Source: a virus. Taken from it: a stretch of 64,000 bases of DNA. Below the pieces are notes generated by a model that saw nothing but the letters and a program-made list of their open reading frames with translations, was not told the DNA's origin and did not search any database. Shown here piece after piece: positions 26,067-33,453 of the stretch. Position numbers and translations under genes: made by a program. Each line of letters begins with the position of its first letter. Positions within the stretch are counted from its first letter, which is position 1. The stretch covers positions 62,001 to 126,000 of IMG/VR virus record IMGVR_UViG_3300044535_002275; one strand, written 5' to 3'.

Positions 26067-26837
26067 TTATTTTTTGAACCGCCATAAACCTGAACGTTCT
26101 CCGCTCATGATCATTTCATACACAGCCTGCTCAATTGCCACACGTACTGCATAAGTTGTGGGCTCATTCAAGGTTGCACCGTTTTCTAATTCTATGCTTT
26201 TAGTAGCAGAGTCAAAGAATTTAAGTGCGCCCAGAGTATGAGCTGTACTGTATATTGTTTTGGAGATACTGTTGCTGATCAACACTTCTCCTGAGTTGAC
26301 TGATATCAGTCTAATGCTGACTACCACTTCGTCAACTCGATACTGTTGGCTTCCGCCGATGCCTAGTATTCTAGCACCGCTTCCGCCTGTTCTGATGTTG
26401 CTGTCATAACCAATGATGCCACCTTCTATTATGAGTCCAGCCACTATCATGGGCTTGAGAGGTTTGGCATCCTTGCCTTCGTAAATTTCTCGCTGATTAC
26501 GTATCAGCTGACGTTCCTTGATCAAGTTGTCCAGGCCCACACGCTCGACCACACGGAACCAACCCGGCACATCCTTTAGGCTCTTGATCAAGAACACTTC
26601 AGCCCCTTGTGTCACTGCTTTGCTGAACACAGCCAACTTATCGTTGGGTTTCAGCTGTCCTGTCTTGTCAGCAAATCCGTACACTGCCACAGTGACAACA
26701 GGACCATCGAGAGGAGGAATCTTTTCAATGAGATTCACTCGTGGTTTGATCTCCACGGGTTCCTCGCGAGCTGCGCTCATGTGAATCTGAGCACACCCGC
26801 CGACTAAAGCAAGTAGTAAAACGGCTAGGATACGCAT
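26067..26837 (-). CDS. csgG: Curli secretion pore lipoprotein CsgG
   Basis: 256 residues. Signal sequence with lipobox LVGGCAQ. CsgG features: VTVAVYGFADKTGQLKPND, GWFRVVERVGLDNLIKERQ, GLIIEGGIIGYDSN and the conserved YRVDEVVVSIRLI...GEVL. CsgG forms the outer-membrane nonamer that exports curlin. The start at ATG 26837 follows the csgF stop by one base; a TTG alternative lies four codons upstream. Confidence 0.9.
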   Translation of the reverse strand: MRILAVLLLALVGGCAQIHMSAAREEPVEIKPRVNLIEKIPPLDGPVVTVAVYGFADKTGQLKPNDKLAVFSKAVTQGAEVFLIKSLKDVPGWFRVVERVGLDNLIKERQLIRNQREIYEGKDAKPLKPMIVAGLIIEGGIIGYDSNIRTGGSGARILGIGGSQQYRVDEVVVSIRLISVNSGEVLISNSISKTIYSTAHTLGALKFFDSATKSIELENGATLNEPTTYAVRVAIEQAVYEMIMSGERSGLWRFKK

Positions 26838-26838
26838 G

Positions 26839-27288
26839 TTAAAACGCAAAGCTCGCTATTGGTACAACAACTTCAGTTCTATTACCTGTGGTATCTAGTA
26901 TGGTTAGAGTCACCGTGCTGCCATTCTTGAGCCACGTGATGCTGCTGCCTTGAAAGTCCAAGGTGCCGGTGTTCTTGTCTGACTCACCGAACATGTTGTC
27001 GGCCAACTGTTTGCTCAACTGCGCATAGATTCTTGATTCCAAGTTTACAATAAACTTGGCCAAGGTGGTGTTCTTGGCATCACGCTCGGCCTTGTCTCGG
27101 GCTGCTTGTTCAGCATCGTTAATTTTTTGTCGACGTTGTGTTTCTAATTGTTCTATGGTCAACACATGTGCCGAATAGCCCTGGCCACTAAAGGCAGGGC
27201 TAGAAAATTGGTGCACCAATTCGCTGGCCTGTGTACTGCCGCCTACGACCGATAGTGCCAGCATGATTGCTGTCAACCCGGTTCTCAT
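26839..27288 (-). CDS. csgF: Curli assembly factor CsgF
   Basis: 149 residues. Signal peptide MRTGLTAIMLALSVVGGSTQA, then the CsgF head ELVHQFSSPAFSG, which inserts into the CsgG pore. A helical linker rich in Gln/Lys/Ala and a C-terminal beta domain follow (LDFQGSSITWLKNGSTVTL). CsgF couples secretion to fibre nucleation. AGGAG upstream. No csgE homologue is seen nearby. Confidence 0.85.
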   Translation of the reverse strand: MRTGLTAIMLALSVVGGSTQASELVHQFSSPAFSGQGYSAHVLTIEQLETQRRQKINDAEQAARDKAERDAKNTTLAKFIVNLESRIYAQLSKQLADNMFGESDKNTGTLDFQGSSITWLKNGSTVTLTILDTTGNRTEVVVPIASFAF

Positions 27289-27361
27289 TGTAAACGCTCC
27301 TGTTATTTTTTACCTGCTTTATATTTAATCATACCGCGAAATTAGTTATGTACACACAAAG

Positions 27362-27386
27362 AAAAATCCTGCCGAGGCAGGATTTT
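27362..27386 (-). terminator. Rho-independent terminator after the OmpA-like gene
   Basis: Leftward AATCCTGCC/GGCAGGATT stem followed by TTTCTTT. Confidence 0.8.
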
Positions 27387-27409
27387 CTTGTACGCTAAAG
27401 AGTGTACGC

Positions 27410-27958
27410 TTACTTGATTGCAGTGATGACCACTCGTCGGTCGGGTGCCAGGCATGACTTGAGGCGTTCAAAGTTTTTCATTCCAGTACAAAGTTTTGTA
27501 CCTTCGGTTGGTTGTGTTGCTCCAACTCCTTGAGTGACAAACTTGCTCTTGAATCCCGACTTGGCATTCAGATAATCGCCTACCGCACCTGCACGTTGCT
27601 GACTCAATCGAAGATTGTAAGCAGCAGTGCCAATACGATCAGTGTGACCAACCACGGTCACTGTAGAACCTGGAGCAATGGTTGCAGCCAACTGATCCAG
27701 TGCTGCACGACCTACTGATGTAAGTGCTGCTGAATCAAATTCAAACAACACATCACCATTGATAGTGACAGGCGCACGTTCTGCAACAGGATCACATGCC
27801 TTGACTGCGTCAGCAGCGGTATAAGTTCCGGTATGCAAGCAAAGGCCTGAACCTGTACGAACAATCTGACCTGATCCATCTGTTACATATCCTGGAGTGC
27901 CTTGAGCAATGGCCAGGAATGCAACAGCGGATAACATGACGGCTAATAATGCTTTCAT
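27410..27958 (-). CDS. OmpA-like peptidoglycan-binding protein
   Basis: 182 residues. Signal peptide ending AIAQ. A short N-terminal segment of the type seen in Burkholderiales OmpA proteins (VTDGSGQIVRTGSGLC) precedes an OmpA_C domain (VTVVGHTDRIGTAAYNLRLS with the peptidoglycan-binding Asp and Arg). No beta-barrel domain. It would sit in the periplasm attached to the wall. AAAGGA upstream. Likely host-derived. Confidence 0.85.
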   Translation of the reverse strand: MKALLAVMLSAVAFLAIAQGTPGYVTDGSGQIVRTGSGLCLHTGTYTAADAVKACDPVAERAPVTINGDVLFEFDSAALTSVGRAALDQLAATIAPGSTVTVVGHTDRIGTAAYNLRLSQQRAGAVGDYLNAKSGFKSKFVTQGVGATQPTEGTKLCTGMKNFERLKSCLAPDRRVVITAIK

Positions 27959-27972
27959 TGTTATCCTTTAGA

Positions 27973-29145
27973 TTAGAACTGGTGACGCAAGCCAACACCG
28001 ACCACAGTGCTCTTGGCAGTGTCAACAGTGGCCAGGTTATCCATGTAACTCACGTAAGCATACGCATTGGTGCGCTTGGTGAAATCATATGTATAGCCCA
28101 GGTTGTAAGCTGACTGATTCTGTGCATTGTAAACATCTTTCATGTTGGTGTTGGGAGTCAACAAGGTCCAGCTGACCATAACACGGCTTGCGGCATTGAC
28201 GGGGACAGTAGCACCCAGCAGGTAGCTGTTGTAACCCATGTTCTGATCAAAGATCACTTCGCCATTGGCATTGGCCGGATTACCGTTTAAATTAATACCA
28301 GCACCTGTAGCGCCATTGCCCTGACCCAGGATGTAACCACCGCGTGTTTGGCCGTACGCTGCTGACAATTTGGCAACCTTAAGATCATACGCTCCGCCCA
28401 GGTTCCATGAACTGGGATTGCTGGCACTGATAGAACTGGTAGGTGCATAAATCTTGTCATATGACAAGGCAGTATAAACTGGACCATTGGTGTAGTTGGC
28501 ACCTAATGACAACTGACGCACGTTGTTGTTGGTTTCAAAGTTGTAGCCAGTAGAACCTACTCTTGAAACTCTTGCAGCAGCACCATCAATAGCTGTGTTG
28601 CTCATGCCATTGGCAAATGAGTAAGCAGCACCTGCACGGAATCCTGACATCAAAGGTGACTGGTACTTGATGGCATTGCTCATACGCAAAGTATTAGCTG
28701 CACCAAATGCTGCACCAATGTTGGCTTGTCCGAAGCCTTGACTAAACGGATCAATTGCGCCGAAATAGTCAGAGGCTAAGTTGTATTGACGGCCGATACG
28801 AGCCAAGCCCCAGGCGTTGTTTTCCACACCCAGATAAGCCTGACGACCAAACAGCCGGTTGGATTGACCACTAGTGCCATTTCCTAATTCAAATCCGCTT
28901 TCTAAAACAAAAGTAACGCGGTTACCGTTGCCAATGTCTTCAACACCACGCAGACCAAAACGGTTGCCACTTTGTACGCCATATGCAGCACCAAAGTTTG
29001 ATGCAGACGCATCTTGCAAACTCACTGTTTGATAACGAATTCCAGCATCTAGAATACCGTACAGTGTAACAGATGATTGAGCTGTAGCTGCAAAGCTCAG
29101 GCCCATTGCGGCCGTTAGTACTGCTAGTTTATGAGTAACTTTCAT
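27973..29145 (-). CDS. Betaproteobacterial general porin (trimeric 16-strand type)
   Basis: 390 residues. Signal peptide MKVTHKLAVLTAAMGLSFAA; mature start QSSVTLYGILDAGIRYQ, the hallmark of Burkholderiales/Neisseria-type porins. Many alternating beta strands and the C-terminal phenylalanine (RHQF) needed for outer-membrane insertion. Full length. AAGGAG and a good promoter upstream. A phage-borne porin could change uptake or replace the receptor; this is inference. Confidence 0.92.
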   Translation of the reverse strand: MKVTHKLAVLTAAMGLSFAATAQSSVTLYGILDAGIRYQTVSLQDASASNFGAAYGVQSGNRFGLRGVEDIGNGNRVTFVLESGFELGNGTSGQSNRLFGRQAYLGVENNAWGLARIGRQYNLASDYFGAIDPFSQGFGQANIGAAFGAANTLRMSNAIKYQSPLMSGFRAGAAYSFANGMSNTAIDGAAARVSRVGSTGYNFETNNNVRQLSLGANYTNGPVYTALSYDKIYAPTSSISASNPSSWNLGGAYDLKVAKLSAAYGQTRGGYILGQGNGATGAGINLNGNPANANGEVIFDQNMGYNSYLLGATVPVNAASRVMVSWTLLTPNTNMKDVYNAQNQSAYNLGYTYDFTKRTNAYAYVSYMDNLATVDTAKSTVVGVGLRHQF

Positions 29146-29196
29146 TACTTCTCCTTTAAAGTTTTAAAAAATGTGTATATATTTTATAGACAAGTA

Positions 29197-29225
29197 ATTA
29201 TATAGCGAATTGTGCAACGTGTCAA
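29197..29225 (-). promoter_or_regulatory. Sigma70 promoter for the porin gene
   Basis: TTGACA at 29220-29225, 17-base spacer, TATAAT at 29197-29202. Confidence 0.8.
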
Positions 29226-29242
29226 ACATTTCGAACACATAA

Positions 29243-29267
29243 AGAAAAAAGCCCACCGAAGTGGGCT
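29243..29267 (-). terminator. Rho-independent terminator after the HNH gene
   Basis: AGCCCAC-TTCG-GTGGGCT hairpin followed by TTTTTTCTTT leftward. Confidence 0.9.
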
Positions 29268-29287
29268 TGGTGATTTCTGTTACGAGG

Positions 29288-29683
29288 TCAGATCGAATAC
29301 GTATTGCCTTTGCTCATATTTTCCTTAGCTGGCAAATATTGCAGATTTTCTAAGACATGGAATCCGCTTACTAATTTTCCTCTTAGCGGGATTATATGGT
29401 CGACATGGTATCCTTCGGGACAATTTAGATAGAAGTTTTTAATCGCTTGCTTATCTGCCCAAGCCGGCATTCTTTGCAATCTAACTGCTCGTTCAGTTGC
29501 ACTTTTTAATCTAACTTTATCTCTATTATTTTTTTGCCACCGTCTGTATCGTTCTGACTGAGTTTTGGCATTAGACCGACGTTGAGCTTCTTGTTTACCG
29601 GGCTTGTTTAAATATTTTTGTTGGTAAGCTTTAAAACGTTCTTTTCGTTCTTCTTCGGTTTCTATTATTTTTTTGCGTCCCAT
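29288..29683 (-). CDS. HNH endonuclease
   Basis: 131 residues from ATG 29683 (MGRKKIIETEEERKERF). Basic N-terminal region, then the HNH core YHVDHIIPLRG and GFHVLENLQYLPAKEN. Free-standing HNH genes in phages are often homing endonucleases. It sits alone between two terminators, between the tmRNA and the porin, as a recent insertion would. Confidence 0.85.
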   Translation of the reverse strand: MGRKKIIETEEERKERFKAYQQKYLNKPGKQEAQRRSNAKTQSERYRRWQKNNRDKVRLKSATERAVRLQRMPAWADKQAIKNFYLNCPEGYHVDHIIPLRGKLVSGFHVLENLQYLPAKENMSKGNTYSI

Positions 29684-29714
29684 GATATTATTTATCATCG
29701 TTTGCTAAAAGAAA

Positions 29715-29732
29715 AGCCCGCCGAAGCGGGCT
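29715..29732 (-). terminator. Rho-independent terminator after the tmRNA
   Basis: AGCCCGC-TTCG-GCGGGCT hairpin followed by TTTTCTTTT leftward. Confidence 0.9.
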
Positions 29733-29735
29733 ACT

Positions 29736-30048
29736 ATTTTCTGTTTCGAAGGATAGTTCCTCAATAACGGCTTAAGCGGCCGCTAAAAATAACTCATCAT
29801 TAGCTGCGGTTATTTGGTTGTTTACTTTTAACGACTATCTGTGTCGAGTTGTCCATGCCGTTACTTGTTGCCCAATCGAAACCTGGTCAGCCCCATCAGA
29901 AGCATACTATGGTGAAATAGACTTACAATGTAGAGGTCTTGGCTTACCATTCCTGATCTTTTTACAGATTTTAATATGCTTATGGTGGAGCTGGAGGGAA
30001 TCGAACCCTCGTCTTGAACACTTTTCTCTTTACTTCATACAACAATTC
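29736..30048 (-). ncRNA. ssrA: Circularly permuted (two-piece) tmRNA
   Basis: Read leftward, the acceptor piece comes first: T-arm GAGGGTTCGATTCCCTC and 3' end CCAGCTCCACCA (3' A at 29983). An 88-base intervening segment follows. Then the coding piece starts at 29894 with GGGGCTGACCAGGTTTCGAT, the classic tmRNA 5' end. GGGGCTG pairs with CAGCTCC to rebuild the acceptor stem. The tag frame (29772-29807) reads GCA then ANDELFLAAA-stop. This 3'-before-5' order is the permuted form, processed to two RNAs. tmRNA rescues stalled ribosomes and tags the product. Outer ends are approximate. Confidence 0.92.
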
Positions 30049-30054
30049 TTAAAA

Positions 30055-30210
30055 TCAATCCGGCTGTTTACGAGCATTGAGTTTATCAGATGCATAGGTA
30101 ACCAGCACCCATGGTAGTACAGCATGAATTACTAATGCACCTGCTATCTTTAACGCAAAAAATAAATGCTTGAAATATCCCACGTTGTTTTCTTTCAGAT
30201 GATCAATCAC
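30055..30210 (-). CDS. Small membrane protein (51 aa, DUF6356-like)
   Basis: GTG start with AGGGG upstream; a second GTG three bases earlier is possible. The product has GYFKHLFFALKIAGALVIHA, one membrane helix, then LPWVLVTYASDKLNARK. The (Y/F)F.H...A...AG...HA.LP....YASDK pattern is that of a small uncharacterised membrane family (DUF6356-like, from memory). Its stop lies just before the tmRNA acceptor piece, so they may share a transcript. Confidence 0.6.
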   Translation of the reverse strand: MIDHLKENNVGYFKHLFFALKIAGALVIHAVLPWVLVTYASDKLNARKQPD

Positions 30211-30233
30211 CACTGTACCCCTGTGTTTATACA

Positions 30234-30264
30234 ATATTATACCCGTCTTTTTCGGGTATAATAT
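30234..30264 (-). terminator. Perfect 12-bp inverted repeat after rpoZ
   Basis: Arms ATATTATACCCG/CGGGTATAATAT with a 7-base loop, just past the rpoZ stop. The T tract is poor, so it may act as a weak terminator or a processing/stability hairpin. Confidence 0.55.
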
Positions 30265-30268
30265 TTAG

Positions 30269-30511
30269 TTAAGCATCAGAGTCCTGCGGCGGACGTTCCT
30301 TGCGATCCAATGTGCGTGGCTTTAACAAGTAATCACGCCCGATCAAGCCTGCTTCGATTTCTCGTAGTGCAGTAACTGGCAGATCATTGTTGCATTGAAC
30401 CCTGGGTAACCACCCGCGTTTAAGTTCTCTGACTCTACGCGAAGCAATTAACACCAGGTCGTATTTGTTGCCCACTGCTAAGGCAGCAGCGTCACTGGTA
30501 ATTCTGGCCAT
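30269..30511 (-). CDS. rpoZ: RNA polymerase omega subunit homologue
   Basis: 80 residues. Starts MARITSDAAALAVGNKYDLV, then LIASRRVRELKRG and PVTALREIEAGLIG, matching the conserved omega regions (MARxT..DA...GN(R/K)(F/Y)DLV..A..R.R and TALREI..G). Omega helps assemble and stabilise the beta' subunit of host RNA polymerase. A phage copy could replace host omega and alter polymerase, for example its ppGpp response (inference). AAGGA and a strong promoter upstream. Confidence 0.85.
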   Translation of the reverse strand: MARITSDAAALAVGNKYDLVLIASRRVRELKRGWLPRVQCNNDLPVTALREIEAGLIGRDYLLKPRTLDRKERPPQDSDA

Positions 30512-30540
30512 TTTATTTCCTTAAGAAAGTTTAAGTACAA

Positions 30541-30569
30541 ATTATACAACAATATCAAAAATTTGTCAA
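30541..30569 (-). promoter_or_regulatory. Sigma70 promoter for rpoZ
   Basis: TTGACA at 30564-30569, 17-base spacer, TATAAT at 30541-30546. The -35 overlaps the end of the metallophosphoesterase gene. Confidence 0.8.
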
Positions 30570-31444
30570 TTCCAGTTAGGATCAAACAATACTTGCCCGT
30601 CTGTATTGATATCAAATCCCTTAACTGTGTAGTTGTTAGCTTGTTCTTCGTACCCGGCATAACCGCGAGGATTGCACAGCACAGTAGTTTCTCCAATTTG
30701 ATATCGGAAATCATCATGTGTGTGACCATGTGTCCAAACTCTAATTTCGGGATGGTCCAGCATGAACTCGCTGAGATCACTAGAGTAACCACCGTTCATT
30801 AAATGGTCATCGGCATACTTGGGTTTGATACTGAGCTTGCTGGGTGCATGATGAGTAACCACAACTACCGGTCTAGGATCAGGTCTAGCACGATTGTTTT
30901 CTAACGCAATGCGAAAAAAAGTCAAGGTATCCTTGTGGTGACGATACGCAATTTCTGGCTGGAAACGATAGTAATCGTTGTTGTCATTTTGATAACGAAT
31001 GATCCTAAAATCGTTCATGCAGCTTTTGAGATGAAACATGGTGAGATCATCACCACCGTTCATGTCAGTCCACAAAGTAGCACCCAAAAACAACACACCG
31101 TCCAGCTCGATACTTTCTTTTTCCAGCAAGTACACGTTGGTGGGCAACTGGCTTTTGATGTGATCGTAGGTTTTGTTAAATGTAAAACTGTAGTGTTCGT
31201 GGTTGCCCATGACCCAGATCACATGGCGATATTTTTGACTACATTCTTCCAGTAAAAATCGATAGTAGCGATCAGGCCGTTTAGCAGCCGATTCAAAAGG
31301 TAATGTAACCTGCTCAGGGTTGTAGTCTTTTTCGCTGAGATTTTTGGCTTCAAATACATCACCAGACAGAATCAAGACATCACCCCCGGGCAAGGTCAAG
31401 TCACTAAATTCCAAATGAAGGTCACTAACTAGGTCCACGTGCAT
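30566..31444 (-). CDS. Calcineurin-like metallophosphoesterase (292 aa)
   Basis: Motifs in order: VSDLHLEF (DxH), LSGDVFEA (GD), MGNHEHY (GNH), VVTHHAP and THGHTHDD (GHxH). All metal ligands are present. Related to small Ser/Thr-phosphatase-like or cAMP/DNA phosphoesterases; substrate unknown. GGAG before ATG. Because the window also encodes a nucleotide cyclase, a cyclic-nucleotide phosphodiesterase activity is conceivable, but the sequence does not show it. Confidence 0.9.
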   Translation of the reverse strand: MHVDLVSDLHLEFSDLTLPGGDVLILSGDVFEAKNLSEKDYNPEQVTLPFESAAKRPDRYYRFLLEECSQKYRHVIWVMGNHEHYSFTFNKTYDHIKSQLPTNVYLLEKESIELDGVLFLGATLWTDMNGGDDLTMFHLKSCMNDFRIIRYQNDNNDYYRFQPEIAYRHHKDTLTFFRIALENNRARPDPRPVVVVTHHAPSKLSIKPKYADDHLMNGGYSSDLSEFMLDHPEIRVWTHGHTHDDFRYQIGETTVLCNPRGYAGYEEQANNYTVKGFDINTDGQVLFDPNWN

Positions 31445-31461
31445 TTTAATTTCTCCAAATA

Positions 31462-31487
31462 CTCAGTAGAAACCATTAGTTTCTGCT
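31462..31487. repeat. Imperfect 10-bp inverted repeat upstream of the phosphoesterase
   Basis: CAGTAGAAAC and GTTTCTGCTG with a short loop (one mismatch) in the divergent spacer at 31445-31555. A related GTAGAAACACTGAGTCTAC lies 30 bases on. Possible operator; no factor identified. Confidence 0.4.
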
Positions 31488-31555
31488 GCAGTCGCATAAA
31501 TACTTTCATAGTAGAAACACTGAGTCTACTGCCATTTTAACACAAAACTTATATC

Positions 31556-31723
31556 ATGTCAATACTTAACTTACTAGAACGCCTTGCAGAAATGTTCCCT
31601 AACCAGGATTATCACTCACGCATGGAGCGTTATATACGGCTGTGTCGGCCACAATCAGCAGCAGAAGTAGATCATTGCCAGCGGCAATTTGAAAGAAACG
31701 AATTCAGGAGATTGGGATTATGA
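31556..31723 (+). CDS. Hypothetical small protein (55 aa)
   Basis: MSILNLLERLAEMFPNQDYH start; charged helical peptide rich in Arg/Gln (HCQRQFERNEFRRLGL). It has the size and layout of DUF3563-like peptides, but that assignment is weak. First of three packed rightward small genes; its stop overlaps the next ATG. Confidence 0.5.
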   Translation: MSILNLLERLAEMFPNQDYHSRMERYIRLCRPQSAAEVDHCQRQFERNEFRRLGL

Positions 31724-31812
31724 AAGCATTTTTTAAATCAATATTGAGCAGCATGCAAGACGCAATGGCATTGCGAGCAGAACTATATATTAAAACAAGA
31801 GGATGGGAATAA
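31720..31812 (+). CDS. Hypothetical micro-protein (30 aa)
   Basis: MKAFFKSILSSMQDAMALRA..., amphipathic helix. AGGAG seven bases upstream and an ATGA overlap with the gene before support it. Confidence 0.5.
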   Translation: MKAFFKSILSSMQDAMALRAELYIKTRGWE

Positions 31813-31814
31813 TC

Positions 31815-31943
31815 GTGAAAATCTTAAAGAAAATTGCAGCTTTTTTTGAATTTTTTGGCCGAGCAAGATCTGCTGGTATATTGGCAAGACAAGGTCGACG
31901 CCAAGAAGCAATCGACCATATCCAAGGTTCAAGAATCGTTTAA
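31815..31943 (+). CDS. Hypothetical micro-protein (42 aa)
   Basis: GTG start two bases after the previous stop. MKILKKIAAFFEFFGRARSA..., a basic amphipathic N-terminus then RQGRRQEAIDHI. Third of the small rightward unit. Function unknown; ends just before the convergent DUF805 gene. Confidence 0.45.
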   Translation: MKILKKIAAFFEFFGRARSAGILARQGRRQEAIDHIQGSRIV

Positions 31944-31954
31944 CAGTTGAAGTT

Positions 31955-32314
31955 TTAAGACTGTGGTCCGTACTTGTTGTCACCGGGAGTTGGTGGAATA
32001 AAAATTAGAGCAATTGCCACAGCAAATCCCACATAGGGAATAAGATACAAAAATACCCAGCAACCGCTTTGGTCGAAGTCTCTTATACGTTGAGCTGAAA
32101 CAATCATGCTCATTACGTACAAGACAATGAATGCTGGTACCATGATGATGAGGCTAAGTCCGTAAGACAAAAATGCAAAAACGGTACCTACAATGACCAC
32201 TGCAATGGCCAGCGCGATCAATGCCACGTTGGCCAATACATAGCTCTTTCGACCGCGACGTCCTTCAAATTTAAACATGCTACCAAAAAAAGATTGTGCT
32301 TGAGTGTTGTCCAC
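31955..32314 (-). CDS. DUF805-family inner-membrane protein
   Basis: 119 residues. The family pattern is clear: FKFEGRRGRKSYVLAN at the start, three hydrophobic segments, QRIRDFDQSGCWVFL, a proline-glycine turn (LIPYVGF) and the ending GDNKYGP. GTG start with CAGGAG upstream and a promoter behind it. Function of the family is unknown. Confidence 0.85.
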   Translation of the reverse strand: MDNTQAQSFFGSMFKFEGRRGRKSYVLANVALIALAIAVVIVGTVFAFLSYGLSLIIMVPAFIVLYVMSMIVSAQRIRDFDQSGCWVFLYLIPYVGFAVAIALIFIPPTPGDNKYGPQS

Positions 32315-32347
32315 TGTGGGATCTCCTGATTAAGTTAATATATTTGT

Positions 32348-32376
32348 ATTGTACTGTGTGATATATTACTGATCAA
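32348..32376 (-). promoter_or_regulatory. Sigma70-type promoter for the DUF805 gene
   Basis: TTGATC at 32371-32376, 17-base spacer, TACAAT at 32348-32353. Confidence 0.55.
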
Positions 32377-32391
32377 CTGCTTTGGTGATAT

Positions 32392-32466
32392 TGGTGCCCC
32401 CACCCGGAATCGAACTGGGATTTGATGATTACAAGTCAACTGTAATAGCCGTTATACTATAGGGGC
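32392..32466 (-). tRNA. tRNA-Thr(TGT)
   Basis: Acceptor GCCCCTA/TGGGGGC, anticodon loop CTTGTAA, T-loop TTCGATT, encoded CCA. One mismatch in the anticodon stem. Confidence 0.9.
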
Positions 32467-32476
32467 GTGAAACTGT

Positions 32477-32683
32477 TTACTCAACTGATTCAACAGCTAC
32501 AACCTGTCCGATGTAGCTTTTTCGACTTTTTACAATCCGAATTCGATTGAGAATTTTTGCTTTAATTTTCTTTTTTCCTTCTTTTTCTAATACAGACTCT
32601 AGTTGACTCACTGTCAATCCACCAAGCCTAATTTTACCAGTTTTGGTTTTGTTTGGATCTCTAACTTGATTACGTTGCGACAT
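32477..32683 (-). CDS. Hypothetical basic protein (68 aa)
   Basis: Strongly basic (KTKTGKIRLGGLTVSQLESV, KKKIKAKILNRIRIVKSRK), starting MSQRNQVRDPNKTKTG. Could bind nucleic acid. AAAGGA upstream. Between tRNA-Thr and tRNA-Ser in the same direction, so probably cotranscribed with the tRNAs. Confidence 0.6.
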   Translation of the reverse strand: MSQRNQVRDPNKTKTGKIRLGGLTVSQLESVLEKEGKKKIKAKILNRIRIVKSRKSYIGQVVAVESVE

Positions 32684-32701
32684 TTTATTCCTTTAAAATT
32701 T

Positions 32702-32789
32702 TGGCGGGTAGTATAGGAGTCGAACCTATCCACCGGTTTCCCAGTGAGGGATTAGCAATCCCTTGCCTTAACCGCTCGGCCAACTACCC
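32702..32789 (-). tRNA. tRNA-Ser(GCT)
   Basis: GGGTAGT/ACTACCC acceptor, loop TTGCTAA, long variable arm, discriminator G, encoded CCA. Confidence 0.93.
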
Positions 32790-32801
32790 AATAATCTTAT
32801 T

Positions 32802-32996
32802 TTATAGCAAATCTTTTAAATTTGCAATCTGCGCTGGACTCAAAACCAATTCGAACTGTGTCTGCACACTTCCGTCTCTACGAGCATGATCCCATTCTGT
32901 TAGGAATCTAATTTGTTTGTGTCCTGCTGGTTTAGCTATGTCTCTGATTTCTAAAATAGTTCGAAATCCGTCGTTGTCATTAATAACTGTTTTCAT
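32802..32996 (-). CDS. Hypothetical small protein (64 aa)
   Basis: MKTVINDNDGFRTILEIRDI; a beta-then-helix composition ending SPAQIANLKDLL. No family recognised. Lies in the leftward tRNA unit. Confidence 0.55.
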   Translation of the reverse strand: MKTVINDNDGFRTILEIRDIAKPAGHKQIRFLTEWDHARRDGSVQTQFELVLSPAQIANLKDLL

Positions 32997-33003
32997 TTTA
33001 ATC

Positions 33004-33453
33004 CTAAGTATTTGCGTCTGTAAATAATTTAGTAAATTCTGGATCCTTGCTAAAGACTCGCACAGATGATGACAAACGAGCTACTAAATGTATTCCAGTT
33101 TCGGAATGTTCTTGGCACCATTCAAACACTTGGTCTTTCACGGGACGATTGGATAGTACCAACAACACATACCGATAGTTTTCAATCGATCTGTTTACTA
33201 AAATAACACCTGACTGATCCGGGCGCATCCATTCGGGTACACGGGTGTTTATTTTCCAGTGACATTTGAATGTTTGGCAGGGCGTTTCTGGTCGGATCAT
33301 GTAGATACCGCAACCTGATTGATTCAAGTAATGACAAGGTTTTCCGGGATAAAATTCGTGTCCGTATGCTTCGCCAGTTAACCAACCTTCACAACACATG
33401 CGGCAACTGCTGCAGGCTCGGTCTACGGACTTTTTACTAAGTATCGGTATCAT
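33004..33453 (-). CDS. YkgJ-type cysteine-cluster protein
   Basis: 149 residues. Eight Cys in the N-terminal half, in the order CSSCRMCCEGW, PCHYL, GCGIY, PCQTFKC, as in YkgJ/UPF0153 zinc- or iron-chelating domains. The C-terminal half is a plain alpha/beta segment. Metal binding is likely; role unknown. Confidence 0.75.
   Translation of the reverse strand: MIPILSKKSVDRACSSCRMCCEGWLTGEAYGHEFYPGKPCHYLNQSGCGIYMIRPETPCQTFKCHWKINTRVPEWMRPDQSGVILVNRSIENYRYVLLVLSNRPVKDQVFEWCQEHSETGIHLVARLSSSVRVFSKDPEFTKLFTDANT

Noticed and set aside
29818-30117. A 99-codon plus-strand reading frame over the tmRNA region
   Set aside because: It runs antisense through both tmRNA halves and their spacer. Its sequence is explained by the conserved RNA, with no ribosome site.
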